Below are positions 7,812 to 16,464 of a DNA stretch of 52,079 nt, in pieces. Under the pieces are notes generated by a model. That model made no database searches. It was not told the DNA's origin and was given only the letters and a program-made list of their open reading frames with translations. Position 1 is the first letter of the stretch. Each line of letters starts with the position of its first letter. Origin of the DNA: Chloroflexota bacterium (GTDB lineage: Bacteria; Chloroflexota; Anaerolineae; UBA7937; B3-Chlor); NCBI GenBank assembly GCA_030603665.1, contig JAUVXJ010000021.1, positions 1-52,079 on the forward strand, written 5' to 3'. The position numbers were made by a program, and so were the translations under genes.

Positions 7812-9212
7812 CTAGACCCTGATCAGCTTCCACAGGTTTCCGCGAAAGTGATTTGCGGTGAGAACGCCCTGAATCACCGTCGAGATAGCCATGGCGTACC
7901 AGGCGCCGTTGATACCGACACCCAGCAGCATGACGAGAGCATAGGAAAGAGGCAAGCGAATCACCCACTGGCTGAAGATGGTGTAGTATAGCGGAGCGCG
8001 GGTATCGCCCGCGCCGCCCAGCGCCCCCCGCATGACGATGGACAGGGCTAGGAATGGCTCGACGAGAGCGTTGATGCGCAGGTAGGCCACGCCCACCTGG
8101 GCCACCAGGGGATCACCAGCCTCGTTGAAGACAGCGATGATCTGGTCCGCGAAGACAAAGAGAATGACCCCTATGACAGACATCGCAGCCACGCCGATCA
8201 AGCCTGTCGCCCATCCACGCCGCTCGGCCTCCGCCGAGTCCCTCGCCCCCTGAGCCTGGCCGACGAGAGTGGTGGCCACGACGGATAGCGCCAGCGCCGG
8301 CATGAAGGAGAAGCCCTCAGATTGTATGCCCACGCTATAGGCCGCCAGATTGGCCTGCTGCTCAAATCCAACCGTGGCGGCGTTCGCCACTACCCACAGA
8401 AAAGCCAGGCCGGCCAACGTCCGCACCACATTCTGCCCCGCCACAGGGAGTCCTATGCGCAACATCCTCCACACCAGGCTCCAATCAGGTCGAAAGCTGA
8501 CGTCCCTGGAGAGCTTCACAGCGAAACGACCGCTGAAGAGGACCCCAAACCCGATCAGGGTCCCCACGAACCGCGAGGCCATCGTGCCCATAGCTGCACC
8601 CGTGACGCCCATCGCGGGAAAAGGCCCAGCGCCGTAGATGAAGACGTAGTTGAAGAGCACGTGAATGACATTGATCACCACCATGATCACCATGGGAGTC
8701 TTCATGTCTCCCGCACCCTGTAGCATGGCGTTGAACGTGAAGTTGAAGATCAAAAAGGGTGATAAGGCGAAGAAGAGCAGCATGTAAGGAGTAGCCAACG
8801 ACACCAACTCAGGCCCAGCACCGACCACTTGCAACAACGCTGGGGAGAGCAGGATCCCCACCACGATGACGGCCACGGACGCCAGCAGCATGACGATTAT
8901 GGACTGCGCGGCCACACGACTCACCATGTCGGGTCTCTTGGCTCCGGTGAACTGCGCAACCATGGTCCTGCTTCCCACCACTAGCCCGGCGGTTGAGAAG
9001 AGCACGACGTTGATCAGTTGCCGGCTCATACCCACGGCCGCGGTGGACTCAGTCCCCAACCGGCTGACCATCCAGATGTCAATGAGGCCTACAGTTGCCT
9101 GCAACAGGTTGGCCAGTACCACAGGATAGGCCAGCTGACCTATCACGTTCAGCAACGCTATGTCCAGCCTCAGATATTGAACAAGCCTCGAACCCAGCAT
9201 CCTCTCACGCAA
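7812..9212 (-). CDS. MATE-family multidrug/metabolite exporter
   Basis: About 466 residues with twelve predicted membrane segments in two repeated halves, as in MATE transporters, which expel cationic or other compounds using Na+ or H+ gradients. Recognisable family features are the VGLIDIWMVSRLGTESTAAVG region near the N-terminus, GAGDMKTPM in the first half and GGAGDTRAPL in the second. The open frame extends to 9332, but a TTG at 9212 preceded by AGAGGTGAT gives the best ribosome site and usual family length; an ATG at 9200 is an alternative. Substrate unknown. Confidence 0.88.
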   Translation of the reverse strand: MRERMLGSRLVQYLRLDIALLNVIGQLAYPVVLANLLQATVGLIDIWMVSRLGTESTAAVGMSRQLINVVLFSTAGLVVGSRTMVAQFTGAKRPDMVSRVAAQSIIVMLLASVAVIVVGILLSPALLQVVGAGPELVSLATPYMLLFFALSPFLIFNFTFNAMLQGAGDMKTPMVIMVVINVIHVLFNYVFIYGAGPFPAMGVTGAAMGTMASRFVGTLIGFGVLFSGRFAVKLSRDVSFRPDWSLVWRMLRIGLPVAGQNVVRTLAGLAFLWVVANAATVGFEQQANLAAYSVGIQSEGFSFMPALALSVVATTLVGQAQGARDSAEAERRGWATGLIGVAAMSVIGVILFVFADQIIAVFNEAGDPLVAQVGVAYLRINALVEPFLALSIVMRGALGGAGDTRAPLYYTIFSQWVIRLPLSYALVMLLGVGINGAWYAMAISTVIQGVLTANHFRGNLWKLIRV

Positions 9213-9446
9213 TACATCACCTCTGGTCACTCGAGCAAACGCGTCGCAGTATCTCGCGCTCATCCCACCGGCACCCCTGATCAGACAGCCACAGAGGAAA
9301 CCAGGATGGAGCACGAGCGGGAGGCCCGTCAATACCGGGAGACACAGACGCGTGCAGGCCCGCGACCGACCGGGAGACTACCTGGTTTCCGGGTCCTCAC
9401 GGGTGTCGGTGGGGAACGTCGGAAATCGGGAACCTGATCCTTACAA

Positions 9447-9917
9447 TCAAAGATGAACAGCGAAATCGACTATTCCTGGTTCGACCAACCTTTCGTAGTC
9501 CGAGTGCCTGATCTTCATGCTGGTCGTGTGGCTGCCGACCTTGAAGACCATCTCTCGAACGTTGGACAGGGAGCCATCCGCGTACACCGGGATCTCGTAG
9601 AGGTTTCCGAACGGCGGCATCGCACCAACCTCACAGTCGGTGAAGGTGCCGGCAAACTCTTCCTCTCTGGCCAAACGAACCTTCTTGGCCTTGAGCGCGG
9701 ACTTCAGCTTTGGGAAATCGACGCGGTAGCTAGCCGGCAGGACCAGCATCACCAATTGGCCGTCGGCGTCCACCAGCACCACCTTGGCCAGCCGCCTTCC
9801 GGGCGTGTGCTGCGCTGCCGCCACCTCCTGGGCAGTGTAGGCCTCTGAGTGAATCATCGTTTCAAACGATACTCCCTCCTCGCGGAGGTACCTCTCCAGC
9901 CTCTGTCTTGCGGCCAT
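9447..9917 (-). CDS. YbaK/EbsC-type aminoacyl-tRNA deacylase
   Basis: A 156-residue single-domain protein of the YbaK/ProX editing family, which hydrolyses mischarged aminoacyl-tRNAs such as Cys-tRNA(Pro) or Ala-tRNA(Pro). Seen: the opening YTAQEVAAAQHTPGRRLAKVVLV with the conserved lysine, a GAMPPFG loop and the C-terminal ISVYADGS-like stretch. Length and fold are standard. The start is supported by GGGAGGGGG about 8 bases before the ATG. A stand-alone copy acts in trans in the cytosol. It lies just downstream of the hydrolase gene on the same strand. Confidence 0.85.
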   Translation of the reverse strand: MAARQRLERYLREEGVSFETMIHSEAYTAQEVAAAQHTPGRRLAKVVLVDADGQLVMLVLPASYRVDFPKLKSALKAKKVRLAREEEFAGTFTDCEVGAMPPFGNLYEIPVYADGSLSNVREMVFKVGSHTTSMKIRHSDYERLVEPGIVDFAVHL

Positions 9918-9971
9918 TGTCTACCCCCTCCCCATGCTGACCACGTGTCACATCATGCCCATGCTCCTAGC

Positions 9972-10640
9972 TCAAGATAGTCCCCCAAGATAATCTCCAG
10001 TGCGCTCCGCGACCTCCTGCTCCCGTCCCCACAGGAAGTGATCGGCTCCATTCAGCACCGTCAGTTGCTTCGGTTCCGGCAGCCTGTCCACCAGGGACCG
10101 CAATTCGGGCAACGGACAGATGTGGTCTCTGTCGCCTGCCAGGAACAGCTTCGGCTTGGCGTACCCTTGCCAGAACTCATCATCCAGGACACCAATGGTC
10201 ACCTTTCCCAGAGGAAGACAGAGGGCAGCGATTGCGGACACGCGCGGATCGGACTCCACGTGACGCAGCCCGACAGCGGCGCCGAAAGAATATCCCATGA
10301 GGTACACTCTCTCCTCCGCCACACCATCCCGAGTCACCAGGTGATCCACAGCTCCAGCCACGTCTCCCACCTCGGCGACACCTTCGCCGAAGCTCCCCTC
10401 GCTGCGCCCTACCCCTCGGAAGTTGAAGCGCAAGACGACCATTCCCCTTCTCGCCAACTCACGTGCCGTGGCCGCAATGACGGGGACGTCCATACTGCCT
10501 CCGTGCAGCGAATGAGGATGACAGACCACCACGGCAGGCCGTGGTGATGGCCCACTGGCTGGCTCGTGGATCACGCCTTCAAGCTGAAGCAGCTCAGCCC
10601 CCACGCTGGCGAAGAAGACCTGCTCCTCTCGCATAGACAC
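9972..10640 (-). CDS. Alpha/beta hydrolase (dienelactone hydrolase-like/serine aminopeptidase-like)
   Basis: 222 residues with the complete catalytic set: nucleophile serine in GYSFGAA (about 107), acid in LAGDRDHICP, and histidine in NGADHFLWG near the end. An FRGVGRSEGSFG strand-loop marks the family of small hydrolases that includes the KANL3/Tex30-like and YdeN groups. It is a cytosolic hydrolase of unknown ester or amide substrate. Start is a GTG at 10640 or the ATG two codons later. Confidence 0.83.
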   Translation of the reverse strand: MSMREEQVFFASVGAELLQLEGVIHEPASGPSPRPAVVVCHPHSLHGGSMDVPVIAATARELARRGMVVLRFNFRGVGRSEGSFGEGVAEVGDVAGAVDHLVTRDGVAEERVYLMGYSFGAAVGLRHVESDPRVSAIAALCLPLGKVTIGVLDDEFWQGYAKPKLFLAGDRDHICPLPELRSLVDRLPEPKQLTVLNGADHFLWGREQEVAERTGDYLGGLS

Positions 10641-10732
10641 CCGTCGCCCTCAGCGACAATTGTAACACAGGGCACGGGAAATGGCGAAAACGCTTGTCCT
10701 GTGTTAGAATAGCCAGCTACTGGAGGCATGAA

Positions 10733-12181
10733 TTGAAGATACTCCTGGTCAGCCCGGAGTCCAAGACGTGGAGCTCCCGCAAGCACATCCCTTTGGGGCT
10801 GGGCTACCTCGCTGCAGTCCTGGAGCGTGAGGGACACCAAGTGCAACTGTGGGACACAACGGTGGAGCAGCAACCCCTGGGCGATCTCCTGGGCGAGGAG
10901 CGCTTCGAACTGGTAGGCATCACCAGTGTGACTCCCCTCATCCACGAAGCCTGGGATGCTGCCCGACAGGCACGTGAGCAAGGCGCCGTCACCATCCTGG
11001 GCGGACCGCACCCTACTCTCATGCCCGGTGAGTCGATGGAGCAGCCTGACGTGGACATTGTGGTGCGGGGCGAAGCCGAGGAAACGATTCTTGACATCGT
11101 GCGCGGACTCGAAGCGGATCCTGGCGAGCTGGACGCGTCGACCGGTGCCCGACGCTTTCGATCGAAGAGCTGGATCGAGATTGCAGGTCTCTCCTTTCGC
11201 AACTCGGGAGGCGACATCGTTCACAACCCTCCCCGGAAGCCTCCCCAGGATCTGGATAGCCTGCCCTTTCCCGCTCACCACCTGTACAAGATCGAGAGAT
11301 ACACTAACCTGCAGCCGCTCACCGATGGGCTGGACCCCCAGGCGCGCGCCTACACCATCATCACTTCCCGTGGCTGCCCATACCAGTGCATCTATTGCTC
11401 AAAAGCTGTCACGGGCACTGCGTGGCGACCTCGCTCGCCCGAGAACGTGGTGGAGGAGTGGAGCAAGCTGGTCGTTGATCTAAAAGCCACGGAAATTGGG
11501 GTCACCGACGATGTCATGACCCTGGACATCAAGAGGGCCAAGAGGATCTGCCAGCTCATTATCGATGAAGGTCTGAATACCGTTCCCTGGGTCACCGTCC
11601 ACGGCATCAGGGCCGACAACACAGACCCCGAGCTCTTCCAGCTGATGAAGTCCGCTGGCTGTAAGCGGGTCGGTTTTGGCGTCGAGAGCGGCAACCAGCG
11701 CGTACTCGACATCATGAAGAAGAACCAGACCATCGACGATGTCCGCCAGGCCTTTCGCAATGCTAGACGAGCAGGCCTGCAAACCATTGGCTTCTTCATC
11801 TTCGGCTTGCCGGGCGATAACGAAGAGTCCATGGAAGACACCATCAAATTGGCACTAGAACTGGACCCCGACCTGGCCAACTTCATGATCGCCGCTCCTT
11901 TCCCCGGCACAGAGTTATACGAGATGGTGCTGGAGGAGGGTGAACTCTTCAGTCACGACTGGCGTGACTTCGCCATCCACGACGAGAAGGCCCGTTTCGC
12001 GATTGGGGAATTGACAGCCGAACTCGTAGAACGAAAATGGCACGAAGCCTATCGCCGATTCTATCTGCGTCCGAGTCGTCTGCTGCGCAAGGGGCTGACG
12101 CCCGAGTTCTGGAGGAGACTGCCTACATACGTCTCCGACGCCAGGCGCTTCTTTATGTCCAGGTCCGGTTCTGCCAGCTAG
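10733..12181 (+). CDS. B12-binding-domain radical SAM protein
   Basis: A 482-residue class B-type radical SAM enzyme. The N-terminal Rossmann domain (about 1-140; LGYLAAVLEREGHQV and GGPHPTLMP) is the cobalamin-binding domain. The radical SAM motif CPYQCIYC (C215, C219, C222) binds the 4Fe-4S cluster. A C-terminal region of about 80 residues follows. Such enzymes perform methylations, cyclisations or ring contractions in lipid, cofactor or natural product synthesis; the substrate here is unknown. The start is a TTG preceded by GGAGG six bases upstream; the open frame extends further without a ribosome site. Cobalamin dependence fits a window rich in B12 genes. Confidence 0.87.
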   Translation: MKILLVSPESKTWSSRKHIPLGLGYLAAVLEREGHQVQLWDTTVEQQPLGDLLGEERFELVGITSVTPLIHEAWDAARQAREQGAVTILGGPHPTLMPGESMEQPDVDIVVRGEAEETILDIVRGLEADPGELDASTGARRFRSKSWIEIAGLSFRNSGGDIVHNPPRKPPQDLDSLPFPAHHLYKIERYTNLQPLTDGLDPQARAYTIITSRGCPYQCIYCSKAVTGTAWRPRSPENVVEEWSKLVVDLKATEIGVTDDVMTLDIKRAKRICQLIIDEGLNTVPWVTVHGIRADNTDPELFQLMKSAGCKRVGFGVESGNQRVLDIMKKNQTIDDVRQAFRNARRAGLQTIGFFIFGLPGDNEESMEDTIKLALELDPDLANFMIAAPFPGTELYEMVLEEGELFSHDWRDFAIHDEKARFAIGELTAELVERKWHEAYRRFYLRPSRLLRKGLTPEFWRRLPTYVSDARRFFMSRSGSAS

Positions 12182-12247
12182 TTTCTCGAGCCGCGATCTG
12201 GTACCCATCCTTCGCGAACAAACCCCATTGGCTGTCTCGGAGGGAAG

Positions 12248-12898
12248 TTGGCACGTATCGGCATTGAACGGGCGCGGCAGTACTACCAGGAAGCCGATCC
12301 AGCCCACGACTTCGACCACATCCTGAGGGTCCTAACCCTCGCCGAACGCATCGGCGCGGCAGAGGGGGCTGACATGGAGATCGTCAGGCCTGCCGTCCTG
12401 CTCCACGATATCGGTCGCCCCGAAGAGCAGAGAGAGGGGAGTTGCCACGCCCAGGTGGGCGCCGAAAAGGCACGCGCCATCCTGTGTGATTGGCCACAGG
12501 ACGAGGTCGACGCCATAGCTCACGCCATTGCCGCTCATCGCTATCGGGACGACGAAGCACCGCGAACTCTCGAGGCGAAAGTCCTCTTCGATGCTGACAA
12601 GCTGGACAGCATCGGTGCCGTGGGCATCGCCAGAGCCTACGTCGTAGGTGGGCTACACGGGCAGCGCCTGTGCGCTGAGGTGGATTCGCAGTACGTGCAG
12701 GACCTGGTGCAGGACAAGTCCCTGGCACGCCGAGATGAATCGTCCAGCCACACCCCGGTTCACGAATTTGCCTTCAAACTCTCGCTAATCAGGGACATCC
12801 TGTTCACCACCACCGCCAGGACAATAGCCGAAGAACGCCATAGCTTCATGAGCGAGTTCTTCGTCCGCCTCGAGCGCGAAGTGAGGGGGGAGTTGTAG
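12248..12898 (+). CDS. HD-domain metal-dependent phosphohydrolase
   Basis: 216 residues. The HD-superfamily ligands are all visible: HDFDH (about 18-22), LLHDIGRP (about 54), HAQVGA and DADKLDSIG (about 114). These proteins hydrolyse nucleotides or other phosphate esters with divalent metals; the specific substrate is unknown. The start is TTG with GGAGGGA just upstream, 66 bases after the radical SAM gene. A relic of a second copy of its last about 35 residues occurs at 15279-15383, upstream of the Na/Pi transporter. Confidence 0.84.
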   Translation: MARIGIERARQYYQEADPAHDFDHILRVLTLAERIGAAEGADMEIVRPAVLLHDIGRPEEQREGSCHAQVGAEKARAILCDWPQDEVDAIAHAIAAHRYRDDEAPRTLEAKVLFDADKLDSIGAVGIARAYVVGGLHGQRLCAEVDSQYVQDLVQDKSLARRDESSSHTPVHEFAFKLSLIRDILFTTTARTIAEERHSFMSEFFVRLEREVRGEL

Positions 12899-12903
12899 CC
12901 GTG

Positions 12904-12950
12904 GACAGAGCCACCGTTCTGCCTGCAAACCAGGCAACGGTGGCTCTGTC
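12904..12950. terminator. Strong bidirectional hairpin terminator
   Basis: A 15-base perfect stem (GACAGAGCCACCGTT paired with its complement at 12936-12950), extended by an inner GCCTG/CAGGC stem, followed by GTCGTTTCTT. It lies between the converging HD and universal stress genes. Confidence 0.8.
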
Positions 12951-12961
12951 GTCGTTTCTTC

Positions 12962-13786
12962 TCAAGCCACGGATCGCACGACCAACACCGGTCGCTGGGC
13001 ACGGTTCACTACTGTTTGGGTGAGGTCTCCCAAGAGCACGCGGATTATGCCGCTCGCCGAACGGGAGGAACCGAGGACTATCAGATCATAGTCGCCAGTT
13101 CGTGCCTCCAACAGAATCTCGTCTGCCGCTATGCCCTGGTGCAGCTCAAGCTCAACGTTCTGGCATTCCGCTTCGAGAACGCCAACGGCCCATCTCAGCT
13201 CCCTGGCCTGCTCGGTATCGGTCTGCAACAGCTCCGGCAGCGTCTCCTCCATCTCTTCCAGCCCGGCATACATGATGGGCAGGGGATCCATTACGTGAAG
13301 TAGGGTCGCCCCAGCTCTTGCGCCGCAGGCCACCGCCGAGCCAGTGCGAACTGGCAGGCGACTGTGCTCAGTACCTGAGGAGCATATGAGTACTCGTGAC
13401 AGCCGGGAACGATCCCCTTTGATGACCAGGACAGAGCCTGTTGCTTGCTCTATGATGCGCATACCTACCGAGTCAAGAAGCGTATGACGAGCTCGCTGAT
13501 TGCCCAGGGCGCCGACTGCCACCAGATCGTATGTTGTCTTTTCAAGTTCAGCCATCACAATCTGCTGGGCATCACCGACCTCAAGCCGCACCTGGACTGA
13601 CAGCCCGAGTTGAGTCAACCCCTGAGCCACCTCGCTGAGCAACTCCTGAAGCTGTTTCCCATTCTGTTCCGTTTTCACCATGCCAAGTAGAATGGTCTCA
13701 GCTGCCAACGCCTTGGCCACCTCGGCTCCGAAACGCAGGGTAGCTTCGCACTGTTTCGAGCCAATGCTGCAAATCAACATCTTCAT
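12962..13786 (-). CDS. Universal stress protein, tandem UspA domains
   Basis: 274 residues made of two UspA folds (about 1-135 and 138-274). The C-terminal domain ends with the ATP-loop pattern LGSSRSASGIIRVLLGDLTQ...RPVLVV, close to the G-2x-G-9x-G(S/T) consensus; the first domain has a more degraded loop (VGALGNQRARHTLLDSVGMR). Such proteins sense or buffer stress in the cytosol, often next to transporters. It precedes the TSUP transporter convergently read on the same strand order (TSUP upstream at 14734-13829), with 42 bases between, so the two are probably cotranscribed. A paralog lies at 16465-17280. Confidence 0.87.
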   Translation of the reverse strand: MKMLICSIGSKQCEATLRFGAEVAKALAAETILLGMVKTEQNGKQLQELLSEVAQGLTQLGLSVQVRLEVGDAQQIVMAELEKTTYDLVAVGALGNQRARHTLLDSVGMRIIEQATGSVLVIKGDRSRLSRVLICSSGTEHSRLPVRTGSAVACGARAGATLLHVMDPLPIMYAGLEEMEETLPELLQTDTEQARELRWAVGVLEAECQNVELELHQGIAADEILLEARTGDYDLIVLGSSRSASGIIRVLLGDLTQTVVNRAQRPVLVVRSVA

Positions 13787-13828
13787 CCGTCTGATCCTGC
13801 TCCTCGACCGTATTCTTCCATCATTTGC

Positions 13829-14734
13829 CTAGGTTCCTCCCACCAGACCAAGCATTCTGAGAATCACCAGAGTTGCACCGATGATAGGTAGTACAGAAAA
13901 GAGCAGGCGGATGCGGGGACCGACGAAGTAACGGGTGGACATCGCTCCGATCTGGGCCCCGATGGCCGCGCCGGTGTGCATGACCAGTGCGATCAGGATA
14001 TCCACGTTGCCCTTCAGGGCATGAGTCAGCGTCCCAAACCCAGCCGAGATGACCACCTCAAAGAGGTCGGTCCCGACCGCCACATGGGTCGGCACGCCAA
14101 TCAAGTACACCATCATCGGCATGCGGATGAATCCCCCACCGACGCCCAGCACACCAGCGAGCAGTCCGGTGAGAAAGCCTACGCCCACCACTACCCACAG
14201 AGAGATCGACTCGATGCCTGAGCCAGGCAGGGAGATGAGAGGCGGCAGATTGAATACCTGCACTCGGCGGGTTACTCCCCGAAAAGCCAGCACATCCTTG
14301 GCCTGCATACGCTCGGTACGGACCAATCGCATGGCGCGGAGGCTCTCCCAGCCTGTGAAGACCCCGATAGTGAGCAAGACGGCGACATACGCCATGCCCA
14401 CCACGTGGTCTATGGATCCGGCCGCTTCCAAGCGTTCGATGATTCGGGCACCTATCTCGATACCGGGGATGGTGCCCAGCACCATCAATAGACCCAGTTT
14501 GATGTCCACGTGTCCCAGGGTTCGGTGGCGCCGGGCGGCCACGATGGATTTGCCGGTCATGTGAGCCAGATCGGTGCCCACCACGAAGTTCATCGGCACG
14601 CCGACCAGGTACATCATCGGCCCTGCGAGGAATCCTCCGCCCACGCCGAAGAAACCGCCCAGCACACCGACCAGGAAACCGACGCCTGCCAGGAAGAGCG
14701 GACTAATCACTACGTCAGCAATGGGGAAGTGCAA
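13829..14734 (-). CDS. TSUP/TauE-SafE family anion transporter
   Basis: 301 residues with about eight membrane segments in two repeated halves. Each half has the family motif: GVLGGFFGVGGGFLAGPMM near residue 22 and GLLAGVLGVGGGFIRMPMM near 190. TSUP proteins move sulfite, sulfoacetate, thiosulfate or related anions across the cytoplasmic membrane. The start is a TTG with GGGAGATAG upstream. It lies in a same-strand set: 82-residue membrane protein, TSUP, universal stress protein. Confidence 0.88.
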   Translation of the reverse strand: MHFPIADVVISPLFLAGVGFLVGVLGGFFGVGGGFLAGPMMYLVGVPMNFVVGTDLAHMTGKSIVAARRHRTLGHVDIKLGLLMVLGTIPGIEIGARIIERLEAAGSIDHVVGMAYVAVLLTIGVFTGWESLRAMRLVRTERMQAKDVLAFRGVTRRVQVFNLPPLISLPGSGIESISLWVVVGVGFLTGLLAGVLGVGGGFIRMPMMVYLIGVPTHVAVGTDLFEVVISAGFGTLTHALKGNVDILIALVMHTGAAIGAQIGAMSTRYFVGPRIRLLFSVLPIIGATLVILRMLGLVGGT

Positions 14735-14746
14735 TGCTATCTCCCG

Positions 14747-14995
14747 TCACTCCACGCGCTCTAAACCCAGACGGCTCACAAGAAACGACGTTACGAGCTC
14801 CAGCAGGGCCCCCTGGGCCACGATCAACCCCAATGCGACGAACGCATACACGGTCAGATTCCCCTCGAACAAACCCTCTAGCACCCCGCCCAGCAATCGC
14901 AGAACCAGGATGAAGTAGCCCACCACCAACACGGCGTAAATCAGGATTTCGATCACGAAGTTTCGGATGAGGGTTTTCCTTCTTGAGCTCTTCAA
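14747..14995 (-). CDS. Small two-helix membrane protein of unknown function
   Basis: 82 residues from a TTG at 14995 with GGGGAGG seven bases upstream (the open frame reaches 15046 but lacks a site there). A basic start (KSSRRKTLIRNF) is followed by two hydrophobic helices at about 14-36 and 46-70. It ends 12 bases before the TSUP start, so it may be an accessory subunit of that transporter. I do not recognise a family. Confidence 0.65.
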   Translation of the reverse strand: MKSSRRKTLIRNFVIEILIYAVLVVGYFILVLRLLGGVLEGLFEGNLTVYAFVALGLIVAQGALLELVTSFLVSRLGLERVE

Positions 14996-15278
14996 GATCG
15001 TTCCTCCCCAGTGTGCGACTCGCAAACAGCCCAGGATGTCAGACAACCAGCGTGTCCCTGCTTTGCGCCACGGTTCGAGATTGCCCAGGCACGGCCTCTG
15101 CTGTCAGGCATGAGTATAGGTCGATCGGTCAACTTTCACAATCCCGTGATGCCGATCTTGTGCCCCCCGCCATGGAAGCTTGACAAAGTGGGGTCGATCT
15201 CCTAAGGTTCTCGGTAGAGACTCGCCTGCGCTCAGGAGCCTGCAACTCTGCTCGAAAGCGGGAGTGCCATCAACGGCT

Positions 15279-15383
15279 GTCAGCATACTCTTCACAGCCA
15301 ACGCCCGCGACAAGGCAGAACAACACCGCAGGTTCATCACCGTCTTCTACCTTCGCCTGGATCGCGAGGTGCGGGGTGGACTC
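15279..15383 (+). pseudogene. Relic of an HD-domain gene C-terminus
   Basis: In the frame that leads into the Na/Pi transporter, about 35 codons encode SILFTANARDKAEQHRRF and then FYLRLDREVRGGL. This lines up with the end of the HD protein at 12248-12898 (DILFTTTARTIAEERHSF and FFVRLEREVRGEL). Nothing of the catalytic part is detectable upstream (15047-15278 shows no gene), so this is the decayed tail of a second copy. Confidence 0.7.
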
Positions 15384-15404
15384 AGGGAGCTTGACGCGGC
15401 CTCG

Positions 15405-16445
15405 ATGAGACCCAACTGGAAGAAGATCGGCCTTTGCCTGCTCAGCATCGCCTTGTTCGTCCTGTCTATCCAACTCATGAGGGAAGGCGCCAATGTGGTG
15501 GCACCCTACGTCGAGAGTTGGTTGGATGTCGACAACGCAGCGAATAGCCTGGGGTTCGGCTGGCTCTCCTCCTACGTCATCCTCAGCGGTTCACCTGTCG
15601 CTGCCGTGAGCCTGGCGTTGTTGGATGCTGGCATCATCGGACAGTTCGAGGCTCTGACCATGATCAGCGGCTCACGCCTCGGCGCTTCCTTCATCGTGCT
15701 CTTCATCGGCTTCGTCTACGTTCTAAGGGGTCACGATCGACTCACCGGCCTTTCCATAGGACTCCTATCCTTCATCATCACCGCCTCCCTCCACCTTCCG
15801 GGCCTGGGCATCAGCTATCTCATGCTTGCCAGCAACATCACAGACTCCGTCCGGCTCCAGGGAGGCGCCGCTCTCACCTCCGTGATCGATCTCGTCTACG
15901 GGCCTGTCATCCGATTCGTGGTGCTGAACACCCCAGGCTGGATGACATTCGTGATCGGAGTGGGCCTGGTGTTCATCAGCTTCAATCTGCTCGACAGGGC
16001 CTTGCCAGAACTGAATCTGGAGACTACTCAGTTCAGGGGGGTCTCTCGCGTCATCTACCGCCCCACTGTGATGTTTCTAGTGGGCCTCATTGTCACCGCA
16101 GTTACCATGTCAGTCTCCGTCTCTCTGGGAATCCTGGTGCCTCTCTCAGCCAGGGGATACATCAGGAGCGAGAATGCCATACCCTATATCATGGGGGCCA
16201 ATGTATCCACTTTCATAGACACTCTTCTCGTCGCCCTACTGCTTAACAACCCGCTGGCCACAGCAGTAGTGCTTGTACAGATGGCAAGCATCACCATCGT
16301 TTCCCTGCTCGTTTTGGGTCTCGTCTATAGACCCCATGAGCGATTGGTATTACGGCTAACCTCACTCATTGGGGGAAGCAACAGGAATTTACTCATCTTT
16401 GCCGCCACGATCCTCGTGACGCCGCTGATCTTGATGATCCTGTAA
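15405..16445 (+). CDS. Na+/phosphate cotransporter-like membrane protein (NptA/PF02690 type)
   Basis: 346 residues from ATG at 15405, beginning with a basic tail and a membrane helix. About nine membrane segments; the paired family motifs are GSRLGASFIV in the first half and GANVSTFIDT in the second, which form the substrate site in Na/Pi cotransporters. It would import phosphate with sodium. No PhoU-like C-terminal domain is present, unlike many bacterial homologs. The frame is open back to 15180 but that part is the HD relic. A universal stress protein follows 20 bases later, probably in the same operon. Confidence 0.8.
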   Translation: MRPNWKKIGLCLLSIALFVLSIQLMREGANVVAPYVESWLDVDNAANSLGFGWLSSYVILSGSPVAAVSLALLDAGIIGQFEALTMISGSRLGASFIVLFIGFVYVLRGHDRLTGLSIGLLSFIITASLHLPGLGISYLMLASNITDSVRLQGGAALTSVIDLVYGPVIRFVVLNTPGWMTFVIGVGLVFISFNLLDRALPELNLETTQFRGVSRVIYRPTVMFLVGLIVTAVTMSVSVSLGILVPLSARGYIRSENAIPYIMGANVSTFIDTLLVALLLNNPLATAVVLVQMASITIVSLLVLGLVYRPHERLVLRLTSLIGGSNRNLLIFAATILVTPLILMIL

Positions 16446-16464
16446 CATCGAGGGGATCGCTGAG

